In this document: positions 6,476 to 13,250 of the stretch, piece by piece | Numbering within the stretch: the stretch's first letter is position 1 | How the letters are laid out: each line of letters opens with the position of its first letter | Source of the DNA: an uncultured Lachnospiraceae bacterium | Lineage (GTDB): Bacteria > Bacillota > Clostridia > Lachnospirales > Lachnospiraceae | DNA length: 17,105 bases | Reading direction: 5' to 3' | Assembly: GCA_900554415.1 (NCBI GenBank) | Contig: USGU01000027.1 | Location: 1 to 17,105 of the forward strand | Notes under the pieces: model-generated | What the model saw: the letters and a program-made list of their open reading frames with translations, nothing else | What the model was told of the DNA's origin: nothing | Databases searched by the model: none | Made by a program: the position numbers and the translations under genes

Positions 6476-8842
6476 TTATTCCCGTCCGTTCCAAAATGCC
6501 CGCACGCTTTCTTCCACAGTTTCCAGTCGGCAATATCCACAATCATTCCATTCTTTTGGAAAGCTTTCCCTGCATCTCCGTTCATTGAACCGGTCATCCA
6601 ACAACAAAATAATTCCACAATCATCTTCCGTACGAATTACTCGCCCCGCTGCCTGAAGCACTTTATTCATTCCAGGATACAGATACGCAAAATCAAATCC
6701 TCTTAATCCCTTTTTATCAAAATATTGTTTCAGAATTTCCCGTTCATTGCACACCTGCGGAAGTCCTGTTCCCACAATAAATGCCCCGATTAACCGTTCC
6801 GCTGTCAAATCAATTCCTTCTGAGAAAATCCCGCCAAGTACACAAAATCCTACCAGGCTTTCCTCTCTTACATCTTCGAAATTTTCCAGAAAAATTTCCC
6901 TTGCTTCCTCATTCATAAAATGGGACTGCATAATACAATCTATCTCATTATCACTGTCTTCTAATCGTTCCATCAGTTTCTCATAAACCTGCTCCATGAA
7001 TTTGTAAGACGGAAAGAATGCAAGATAATTTCCTTTTTTTACTTTCACGGTCCGATAAATATACTCTGCATATCTTCCATACATATCATCATTTCTTCTG
7101 GTATATCGGGCACTCACATCCATCCCATTTAACAGCAGCCTCTTCTTAGTGTCAAAAGAAGAATCAATGTAAATGGCATAATCATCCTTCTCCACACTCA
7201 GCAATTCCTTATAATACTGGATTGGAAGGAGCGTTGCCGAGAAAAAGATGGTACTGTTTCCCATACTCAAGTAACTATGCAACTTACCAGAAGGATTCAC
7301 ACAAAAGAGCCGCAGCATAAAATGGCCATTTTCCACAAATTCTGCATAAATCACATAATTCTCATCCATTCCATCATAGATATTCAGGAAATGCCGGATT
7401 CGGAAATATAATTCCAGTACTGCCTCCCTGACTTCCGGTTTGTTACAGGTTTCCAGATACAATTCCAGCTCATTCCACACATTCATTAGTTTGAAATACA
7501 TATGCGAAATGTTATCCAACAACAGGTAAGATTCACACTCTTTCTTTAATTCCAGTAACATCTTATTGCATTCATCCAACCGCTTTGCAAGTTTACTGTT
7601 ATCATGCTTTACCAGTTTTTTCACTTCCAGAAACTCTTCTTTATAAAGCTCTGCACTGTACATACTTCTTCCACGTTCCACTAAATTATGTGCTTCATCA
7701 ATCAAAAACAAATAGGAACCTGCATTTCCTTCTGAAAAAAAACGTTTCAAATGGACATTCGGGTCAAACACATAATTATAATCACAAATCACCGCATCCA
7801 CCCACAAAGACAAATCCAGTGCCATTTCAAAAGGACATACTCTATGTTTCTCTGCCTGAGCTTCTATTTTCTCCCGGCTCATCACATCTTCTGAAACCAA
7901 AAGTTCATACACCGCTTCATTCACCCTGTCATAATGTCCCTTCGCATAAGGACAGTTCTCCGGATTACATTCCATCTTCTCGCAAAAACACAGTTTTTCT
8001 TTGGCGGTCAGAGTAATCACTTTATATCTCAGATTCTGCTCTCTCAACTTTTCAAATGCCTGCTCCGCCACGGTTCGGGTAATAGTCTTCGCGGTCAGGT
8101 AAAAAATCTTTTCACCCAGTCCTTCTCCGACGGCTTTTACCGCTGGGAAAATAGTAGAAATGGTCTTTCCTACTCCTGTCGGAGCCTGAATAAACAGTTT
8201 CTTCTTCCGCAAAATCGTCTTATATACCGATACTGCTAATTCCCGCTGTCCTTTGCGGTACGCAAATGGAAATTCGATTTGCTTCACCGACGCATTGCGT
8301 TCCTCTTTCCACTCTATCTGAAACTTCGCCCACTTCTCATACTGTCCCACAACATTTAAAAACCATGTTTCCAATTCCTCATAGCTGTACTCTTGCTGAA
8401 AGCGCTTAATCTCTTCCGTTTCCATCTGACAATAAGTCATCTGTACTCCCATCTTCTCACATTGATGCTGACTGGCAAAAATAAATGCATAACACTTTGC
8501 CTGCGCCAGATGGACCGGAACCGGTTCTGTTAAATGTTCGATATCCGAAAGGATTCCCTTGATTTCATCCACCACATATCCACTGGATTCCTTCAGGATT
8601 CCATCTGCCCTTCCCTCTACGCTCAAGCAGAATCCATCCATTTCTATCTTATATTTTAATCCAACCTCAGCCTGATAGTCCGAACCCATACGCCTCTGAA
8701 TCTTCCGGTGTATTTTGCCGCCAAGCTGCATGGCATCTACATTCATTCCCGTTCCAGTTCTGTTGTCAATATCACCTTCCCGTAAAATAAACTCTACAAG
8801 GTTTCTCACTGAAATTTTCACAACTGGTAATTCTTGTTCCAT
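6476..8842 (-). CDS. PD-(D/E)XK nuclease fused to an XPD/DinG-type Fe-S helicase
   Basis: A 788-residue two-part enzyme. Residues 1-170 look like a RecB/Cas4-type PD-(D/E)XK nuclease: His45, GRADGI (Asp80), DEIK (Glu93, Lys95) and QAKCY (Gln114, Tyr118) give the complete H-D-ExK-QxxxY set. Residues 190-788 are a superfamily 2 DNA helicase of the XPD/Rad3/DinG group: Walker A APTGVGKT (220-227), cysteines at 285/287, 292, 297 and 336 placed as for the family's 4Fe-4S domain, DEAH box (382-385), and motif VI QAAGRVIR (730-737). These helicases unwind 5' to 3' in repair. ATG 8840-8842 was chosen because AGGAG lies seven bases upstream; starting at 8887 would add 15 residues with no such site. 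It is third in an operon, 47 bases after the DUF4130 gene. Substrate and polarity are inferred. Confidence 0.9.
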   Translation of the reverse strand: MEQELPVVKISVRNLVEFILREGDIDNRTGTGMNVDAMQLGGKIHRKIQRRMGSDYQAEVGLKYKIEMDGFCLSVEGRADGILKESSGYVVDEIKGILSDIEHLTEPVPVHLAQAKCYAFIFASQHQCEKMGVQMTYCQMETEEIKRFQQEYSYEELETWFLNVVGQYEKWAKFQIEWKEERNASVKQIEFPFAYRKGQRELAVSVYKTILRKKKLFIQAPTGVGKTISTIFPAVKAVGEGLGEKIFYLTAKTITRTVAEQAFEKLREQNLRYKVITLTAKEKLCFCEKMECNPENCPYAKGHYDRVNEAVYELLVSEDVMSREKIEAQAEKHRVCPFEMALDLSLWVDAVICDYNYVFDPNVHLKRFFSEGNAGSYLFLIDEAHNLVERGRSMYSAELYKEEFLEVKKLVKHDNSKLAKRLDECNKMLLELKKECESYLLLDNISHMYFKLMNVWNELELYLETCNKPEVREAVLELYFRIRHFLNIYDGMDENYVIYAEFVENGHFMLRLFCVNPSGKLHSYLSMGNSTIFFSATLLPIQYYKELLSVEKDDYAIYIDSSFDTKKRLLLNGMDVSARYTRRNDDMYGRYAEYIYRTVKVKKGNYLAFFPSYKFMEQVYEKLMERLEDSDNEIDCIMQSHFMNEEAREIFLENFEDVREESLVGFCVLGGIFSEGIDLTAERLIGAFIVGTGLPQVCNEREILKQYFDKKGLRGFDFAYLYPGMNKVLQAAGRVIRTEDDCGIILLLDDRFNERRCRESFPKEWNDCGYCRLETVEESVRAFWNGRE

Positions 8843-8889
8843 GGTATCTCTCCTATACCGCATTTTCACATACGGCAAGTATAACATGT

Positions 8890-9657
8890 TTACTCAAACT
8901 CCACCATGTTTTTCCGATATTTGAGCCCCACCATCTGTCTCTGCCGCTCATAGCTTTCCCGTTCCGGAATGGAAATATCGTGAAAAAACTGTTTCCACAG
9001 CCTCAAAATCTCCTGCTCCGAATCCGAGTACTGTTTCAAACGCTCATTATCCAGCGTCAAATCGTCAACGAGTATACAATGCTTGCCTGTTTCATGTACA
9101 ACCGCCATCTGACGTACCTTATCATGAATCATCCAGTTTTCTAAAGGAAACCGATTTTCAAAATGTGGAATCAGCCCCTCCAGAATATCATTTTCCGGCT
9201 CAATTTCGGCATATAAAATACCGCCTTCCAGTTCTCGAAAACGCAAAATCTCTTTAAAAAAATGAAGTTCGTTTCCAACTTTCCTGCTCAGTTCAAACAC
9301 CTTCCGCACGAATGGGTTGGTCAGATGTTCCATGATTTTTCTACTGTCTTTTATATCCCTTGCCGCAACGAGAGTCTGAAAAATCGCAGTTCCTTTATTC
9401 CTGTCTGTCGATTTTGCCGCATAATAAATTCTCGTATATGCCTCCATTCCCAATTTTTTCTGTATCATATGTGTCAAAGCCATCATCTTCTGTTCACTCT
9501 CTGTCACATCTACATACTCACAGAATAGTTCCTGCTCCAGCATTCCATAAAATGCAATCCCGGCATTGCCATCTTCTCTTCTTTCCTTCCACGCATCATA
9601 AAGTGCCGAACACAACCCCATAAGCGTATCATGACAAAGATATACCCGCTTCAGCAT
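8890..9657 (-). CDS. DUF4130/TIGR03915 probable DNA-metabolism protein
   Basis: A 255-residue soluble protein that I place in the TIGR03915/DUF4130 family from its overall pattern: the VYLCHDTLMGLCSALYDAW start, NPFVRKVFELSRKVGNELH, FFKEILRFRELEGGILYAEI (134-153), PHFENRFPLENWMIHDK and the KYRKNMVEF tail. Its biochemical role is, to my knowledge, unknown; the family is tied to DNA metabolism by constant linkage to the radical SAM protein encoded just upstream, and some relatives are fused to uracil-DNA glycosylase domains. No such domain is present here. The start at 9655-9657 has GGGAGG about eight bases upstream; an ATG at 9708 would add 17 residues with no ribosome site. Its first 29 bases overlap the end of the radical SAM gene, which suggests coupled translation. 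Confidence 0.82.
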   Translation of the reverse strand: MLKRVYLCHDTLMGLCSALYDAWKERREDGNAGIAFYGMLEQELFCEYVDVTESEQKMMALTHMIQKKLGMEAYTRIYYAAKSTDRNKGTAIFQTLVAARDIKDSRKIMEHLTNPFVRKVFELSRKVGNELHFFKEILRFRELEGGILYAEIEPENDILEGLIPHFENRFPLENWMIHDKVRQMAVVHETGKHCILVDDLTLDNERLKQYSDSEQEILRLWKQFFHDISIPERESYERQRQMVGLKYRKNMVEFE

Positions 9658-11020
9658 GTGTTTCACCTCCCTGATTCCATGGCTCTGCTCCAAAACGTAC
9701 ATCATCAAACAAAGATAATTGTCTGTAATTCATATTCTGTACCGAATCCGGCAGCCGTTCTTTAACGTTTACCAGATTCCGCACAATATAATCCTGCTCT
9801 ATCTTCACAGGATACATCATTTTTCCATTGCAGGTAATGAAATAAAGTGCACGCTTCAGAACTACTCCCATCTTCTTCAAATCTTCAAACTGAATGATTC
9901 CCATTCTTCTGGCTTTCACAATTCTTGCCGCTGACTTATAGCCAATGCCCGGAACACGCAAAAGCATCTCGTATTCCACCTGATTAATCTCAACCGGAAA
10001 GAGCTCCAAATGCTGCACTGCCCAGTTACACTTTGGGTCCATCAGCACATTAAAATTCGGATTCTGTTCATTTAACAGCTCTGACACTTTAAAATGATAA
10101 TATCGGAGAAGCCAGTCTGCCTGATATAAACGATGTTCCCTCAACAATGGCGGACCGGATTCTATCTGTTCCGGAAGGGCCTTATCCTCATTCACTGACA
10201 CAAATGCAGAATAAAACACCCGTTTAAGTCCAAACTTCTCATACAAAGCTTCTGACACCTGCATAATCTGAAAATCCGTTTCCGGTGTTGCCCCGATAAT
10301 CATCTGGGTACTCTGTCCCGCCGGAACAAATCTTGGTGCATTCCGATAAACGGTAAGTTCTTCTTTGTTAGCCGCCCTTTCCAACTGCACCATTCTCATT
10401 GGCTTCAATATGTTCTTTCTACTCTTATGCGGAGCCAGTAAATGCAGACTTTCTTTCGTCGGAAGTTCCAGATTCACACTCATTCTATCTGCAAGAAAAC
10501 CTACTTTCTGAATCAGCTCCGGACTTGCTCCCGGAATTGCCTTCACATGAATATACCCTTGAAAATGACACTCCGTACGAAGCTTATACAGACTTTCATA
10601 CAAAAGTTCCATAGTATAATCCGGACTTTTCAATATCCCTGAGCTCAGAAATAATCCCTCTATATAATTCCTGCGATAAAATTCCATTGTAAGACGGCAA
10701 ATCTCGTCTGGTGTAAACGATGTTCTCCTCACATCATTTGACACTCGGTTCACACAGTATTTACAATCATAAATACACTCATTGGTAAAGAGGATTTTCA
10801 GTAGTGAAATGCATCTGCCATCCGCCGAAAAGCTATGACATATTCCTGCCTTTTCACAATTTCCTATTCCCAATCCATCTCCGCGTCTGTCCACTCCACT
10901 GGAAGTACAGGCCACATCATACTTGGCAGCATCAGTTAATATATGCAGTTTTTCATAAATATTAAGACCCGTTTTCCCACTATGCTGACTGTCTAGCGTC
11001 TGAATCTCTGTACCTTCCAT
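9629..11020 (-). CDS. Putative DNA modification/repair radical SAM protein (TIGR03916-type)
   Basis: A 463-residue radical SAM enzyme. ECIYDCKYC carries the CxxxCxxC motif (Cys82, 86, 89) that binds the 4Fe-4S cluster which cleaves S-adenosylmethionine. Further cysteines at 38, 55, 61 and 70 precede it. LLRVPGIGYKSAARIVKARR (353-372) is a helix-hairpin-helix, the non-specific DNA-binding element of many repair enzymes. Near the C terminus QLSLF (434-438) matches the consensus bacterial sliding-clamp-binding pentapeptide. This fits the family annotated as rSAM linked to uracil-DNA glycosylase; the reaction is, as far as I know, undetermined. It is the first gene of the operon, overlapping DUF4130 by 29 bases. 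The ATG at 11018-11020 has AAGGAG eleven bases upstream. A LexA-type box covers the promoter. Family assignment is strong; the repair role is inferred. Confidence 0.9.
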   Translation of the reverse strand: MEGTEIQTLDSQHSGKTGLNIYEKLHILTDAAKYDVACTSSGVDRRGDGLGIGNCEKAGICHSFSADGRCISLLKILFTNECIYDCKYCVNRVSNDVRRTSFTPDEICRLTMEFYRRNYIEGLFLSSGILKSPDYTMELLYESLYKLRTECHFQGYIHVKAIPGASPELIQKVGFLADRMSVNLELPTKESLHLLAPHKSRKNILKPMRMVQLERAANKEELTVYRNAPRFVPAGQSTQMIIGATPETDFQIMQVSEALYEKFGLKRVFYSAFVSVNEDKALPEQIESGPPLLREHRLYQADWLLRYYHFKVSELLNEQNPNFNVLMDPKCNWAVQHLELFPVEINQVEYEMLLRVPGIGYKSAARIVKARRMGIIQFEDLKKMGVVLKRALYFITCNGKMMYPVKIEQDYIVRNLVNVKERLPDSVQNMNYRQLSLFDDVRFGAEPWNQGGETHAEAGISLS

Positions 11021-11042
11021 ACTTTTCTCTGCTCCTTATATT

Positions 11043-11056
11043 CGAACATTTGTTCT
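11043..11056 (-). promoter_or_regulatory. LexA/DinR (SOS) box
   Basis: The minus strand reads A-GAAC-AAAT-GTTC-G, fitting the Bacillus-Clostridium LexA core GAAC-N4-GTTC, with a spacer that also fits purine-N-purine-pyrimidine. It begins nine bases after the -10 hexamer, over the expected transcription start, where LexA would block transcription. I found no second copy in the other intergenic regions. The perfect eight-base palindromic core at this position makes chance unlikely but not excluded. Confidence 0.75.
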
Positions 11057-11064
11057 TTTTCTGT

Positions 11065-11093
11065 ATTCTAACATAATATGGATTGCAATGCAA
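11065..11093 (-). promoter_or_regulatory. Promoter of the radical SAM-DUF4130-helicase operon
   Basis: On the minus strand TTGCAT (11088-11093) and TAGAAT (11065-11070) are 17 bases apart. The start of transcription would be near 11058, inside or next to the LexA-type box. It lies downstream of the ridA terminator, so the operon is a separate transcription unit. Confidence 0.7.
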
Positions 11094-11141
11094 GAGCCAA
11101 AAAAAGGAAAACAAATTGTTTTATCATATGCCTGACACGCC

Positions 11142-11168
11142 AAAAAAAGAGACCACTAAGTGGTCTCT
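11142..11168 (-). terminator. ridA factor-independent terminator
   Basis: Bases 11160-11168 and 11148-11156 form a perfect nine-pair stem (AGAGACCAC/GTGGTCTCT) with a three-base loop, followed on the minus strand by a run of at least six T. It starts 23 bases after the ridA stop codon and isolates ridA from the SOS-type operon. Confidence 0.92.
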
Positions 11169-11191
11169 CTCCTACACTAATTATATTTTTC

Positions 11192-11566
11192 TTATTCTAC
11201 TACAGCAATTACTTCTACTTCGCAAAGAACATTCTTCGGAAGAGTCTTAACAGCTACGCAGCTTCTTGCTGGTTTTGATGTAAAATATTTTGCATATACT
11301 TCGTTAAATGCAGCAAAATCTCCCATGTCTGCCACGAAACAGGTTGTCTTTAATACTTTATCAAAACTTGTTCCTGCTGCTTCTAATACTGCTCCGATAT
11401 TCTTGCAGACCTGTTCTGTCTGGCCTTCAATTGTTGTTGCTTCAATTGCATCTGTTTCAGGATTAATTGGAATCTGACCTGCAGAATAAAAAATTCCATT
11501 GTGTACATATCCCTGAGAATATGGTCCTAATGCCTTTGGTGCTTTTTCTGTTGAAACGATTTTCAT
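11192..11566 (-). CDS. ridA: RidA, reactive imine/enamine deaminase
   Basis: A 124-residue member of the YjgF/YER057c/UK114 family. RidA hydrolyses 2-aminoacrylate and related enamine/imine products of PLP enzymes such as threonine dehydratase, protecting the cell from their damage. The deaminase residues known from E. coli RidA are in place: Tyr16 (GPYSQG), Arg101 and Cys103 (PARSCVAV), and Glu116 (LCEVEVIAVVE). The protein is a trimeric cytoplasmic enzyme in studied relatives. ATG 11564-11566 lies nine bases from GGAGA; the in-frame TTG at 11573-11575 sits on top of that site and is unlikely. It is a single-gene unit with its own promoter and terminator, divergent from the small membrane-peptide gene. 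Confidence 0.95.
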   Translation of the reverse strand: MKIVSTEKAPKALGPYSQGYVHNGIFYSAGQIPINPETDAIEATTIEGQTEQVCKNIGAVLEAAGTSFDKVLKTTCFVADMGDFAAFNEVYAKYFTSKPARSCVAVKTLPKNVLCEVEVIAVVE

Positions 11567-11606
11567 TATTATCAATCTCCTTTACCAAAAATATTATTCT
11601 GACACT

Positions 11607-11635
11607 AGAATACCACAGCTTTTCCAAAAATCCAA
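11607..11635 (-). promoter_or_regulatory. ridA promoter
   Basis: On the minus strand TTGGAT (11630-11635) is 17 bases before TATTCT (11607-11612), and TG stands at the extended -10 position (TGG before TATTCT). The leader would be about 35 bases. Confidence 0.6.
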
Positions 11636-11725
11636 TTACTTTATCACTATAATTCGACCAATTTCTTTTCTTAAGTAAAATTGTCTATATTTTTATATTT
11701 TTTTCTGTATTATTTACATAAGACA

Positions 11726-11734
11726 TGTTATAAT
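11726..11734 (+). promoter_or_regulatory. Extended -10 promoter of the small membrane-peptide gene
   Basis: TGT-TATAAT: a perfect -10 hexamer (11729-11734) with the TG extension. No good -35 lies 17 bases upstream (TGTATT at 11706-11711 is weak), which is normal for an extended -10 promoter. Transcription would start near 11741, shortly before the GGGAGG at 11753-11758. Confidence 0.65.
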
Positions 11735-11765
11735 ATAGCCAGTGTAAAGAAAGGGAGGTGCCATG

Positions 11766-11882
11766 ATGGTCATTATTGTTATGTTGCTTGCGCTTGTTAT
11801 TGTTACAGCGGTTGTTGTTGCATCTGTCACATCTGTCATTGGCGGAATCGCCGAAGAATTTGATTTGGATCAGGATGAATAA
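11766..11882 (+). CDS. Small single-span membrane peptide, 38 residues, unknown function
   Basis: A short reading frame coding for MVIIVMLLALVIVTAVVVAS and a further 18 residues. Residues 2-27 are almost entirely hydrophobic and long enough to cross the membrane once; the tail GGIAEEFDLDQDE is strongly acidic. It is supported as a real gene by GGAGG seven bases before ATG 11766 (an ATG at 11763 is four bases away), an extended -10 promoter 30 bases upstream and a strong hairpin terminator just after the stop. I recognise no family. It could be a regulatory membrane peptide, a subunit of a larger complex or a toxin of a type I system, but no antisense RNA gene is evident and nothing in the sequence decides between these. 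The neighbours (ridA, dnaJ) are in separate transcription units. Confidence 0.7.
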   Translation: MVIIVMLLALVIVTAVVVASVTSVIGGIAEEFDLDQDE

Positions 11883-11908
11883 GCTTTTCTATTCTTTTCA
11901 AAGCTTAT

Positions 11909-11962
11909 AAAAACCCCATCGGGAATGTATTTTATGCAAGACACATTCTCAATGGGGTTTTT
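11909..11962. terminator. Bidirectional terminator between the small peptide gene and dnaJ
   Basis: AAAAACCCCAT (11909-11919) pairs with ATGGGGTTTTT (11952-11962), and inside it GAATGT (11923-11928) pairs with ACATTC (11943-11948). A run of T follows on the plus strand and a run of T also follows on the minus strand, so it can end both the plus-strand peptide transcript and the dnaJ transcript. It is only six bases from the dnaJ stop. Confidence 0.9.
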
Positions 11963-11968
11963 ATTATT

Positions 11969-13162
11969 TTAATCTTCCAAATCTTCAAATGCTTCTTTTA
12001 CTTTGTCCATAAACCCTTTTTTCTTTGTTTTGGACTTTCCATCTGCCTCTGAAGAAGTCTCCTGATTCAATGTATTTCCTGTAAGCTCATCAAATTTACG
12101 AAGTGCTTCTTTCGCTTCATGACTCAGTTTTTCCGGTGTCTGAATGACCAGTGTTACATAATGATCTCCTCGCAATTCCGGATTTCTGAGAGACGGAACA
12201 CCTTTGCCTTTCAAGCGGACCTTTGTATCAGTCTTAGTTCCCGGTTTTACAGTATAAACTACTTCACCGTCTACTGTTTTAATTCTCACATCACCACCGA
12301 GAGCTGCCTGTGCAAAAGAAATCGGTGCTGTAGAGAAAATATGTGTACCTTGTCTCTGGAAAATCGGATGTCTGGAAACGGAAACTTCCACAAGTAAATC
12401 TCCTCTTGGTCCACCATTAATACCCGGTTCACCTTTTTCGCGGATACGTACACTCTGTCCATCTTCAATTCCAGCCGGAATAGATACTTCAATCTTCTTA
12501 CTCTTTGAAATATATCCTGTTCCACCGCAGTCCGGACATTTATCCCGAATAATCTTACCTGTTCCTCTACATTCCGGACAGGTCTGCACATTCTGCATCG
12601 TGCCAAAGAAAGACTGTGAAGTATATACCACCTGACCTCTTCCGCCACATCTTGAACAAGTCTCCGGTGATGTTCCCGGCTTTGCACCAGTACCATTACA
12701 TTTTTCACAAGGTTCTTTTAAAATAACATCCAGTTCTTTCTTACATCCAAAAACTGCCTCTTCAAATGTAATGCGAACTCCTTTTCGAACATTTGCGCCT
12801 TTCATCGGGCCAGTGTTCGAACGGCTGCTGCTTCTTCTGCCGCCACCAAATAAATCTCCAAATATGTCTCCAAATATATCACTGAAATCAGCGCCATTGA
12901 AATCAAATCCACCGGCACCGCCTGCAGCACCATCAAATGCAGCATGACCATACTGGTCATACTGACGACGTTTTTCCGCATCACTCAAAACAGCATATGC
13001 TTCCGAAGCTTCTTTAAACTTCTTTTCAGCCTCTGCATCTCCCGGGTTTGAGTCTGGATGGTATTTCTTTGCAAGTACTCTATATGCTTTTTTCAGTGCT
13101 GCCGCATCTGCATCTTTTGGAACTCCGAGAACTTCATAATAATCTCTCTTTGCTTCCGCCAT
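11969..13162 (-). CDS. dnaJ: Chaperone protein DnaJ (Hsp40)
   Basis: DnaJ binds unfolded proteins and stimulates the ATPase of DnaK. The 397 residues show the full type I layout: a J-domain with the essential HPD at 35-37, a Gly/Phe-rich region (about 74-107), four zinc-binding CxxCxGxG repeats (Cys152/155, 169/172, 195/198, 209/212) and the C-terminal substrate-binding and dimerisation domains. The C terminus is Lys/Glu-rich. ATG 13160-13162 has GAGG seven bases upstream. It is the last gene of the hrcA-grpE-dnaK-dnaJ operon, 88 bases after dnaK with a hairpin in the gap, and is followed by a strong terminator. Confidence 0.98.
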   Translation of the reverse strand: MAEAKRDYYEVLGVPKDADAAALKKAYRVLAKKYHPDSNPGDAEAEKKFKEASEAYAVLSDAEKRRQYDQYGHAAFDGAAGGAGGFDFNGADFSDIFGDIFGDLFGGGRRSSSRSNTGPMKGANVRKGVRITFEEAVFGCKKELDVILKEPCEKCNGTGAKPGTSPETCSRCGGRGQVVYTSQSFFGTMQNVQTCPECRGTGKIIRDKCPDCGGTGYISKSKKIEVSIPAGIEDGQSVRIREKGEPGINGGPRGDLLVEVSVSRHPIFQRQGTHIFSTAPISFAQAALGGDVRIKTVDGEVVYTVKPGTKTDTKVRLKGKGVPSLRNPELRGDHYVTLVIQTPEKLSHEAKEALRKFDELTGNTLNQETSSEADGKSKTKKKGFMDKVKEAFEDLED

Positions 13163-13189
13163 TGTCTTACCTCATTTCTTCTGCCAAAA

Positions 13190-13217
13190 TTCTACGGGAC
13201 CACAAGGCCCCGTAGAA
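13190..13217 (-). repeat. Hairpin in the dnaK-dnaJ gap
   Basis: TTCTACGGG (13190-13198) and CCCGTAGAA (13209-13217) pair over nine bases around a ten-base loop. On the minus strand only TTTT follows after two bases, so it could be a weak terminator, an RNA-processing site or a stabiliser that makes DnaJ less abundant than DnaK. The pairing is visible; the effect is inference. Confidence 0.6.
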
Positions 13218-13250
13218 CTCTATTTTGTCTGATTATATTTTACTTTCTGA

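Noticed and set aside
7585..8016. 143-residue plus-strand frame opposite the helicase gene
   Set aside because: Opposite the Fe-S region of the helicase, low-complexity composition and no promoter or ribosome site.
8843..8887. Longer helicase start at 8887
   Set aside because: No Shine-Dalgarno before it; AGGAG lies seven bases before the ATG at 8842 and would be inside the extended frame.
9658..9708. Longer DUF4130 start at 9708
   Set aside because: No ribosome-binding site, and it would increase the overlap with the radical SAM gene from 29 to 80 bases; GGGAGG fits the start at 9657.
11681..11863. 60-residue plus-strand frame overlapping the small peptide gene
   Set aside because: Starts before the promoter -10 and has no ribosome site; the 38-residue frame is the one with the well-placed GGAGG.
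12286..12708. 140-residue minus-strand frame inside dnaJ
   Set aside because: Frame-shifted reading of the DnaJ zinc-finger region; the DnaJ frame carries all conserved residues.
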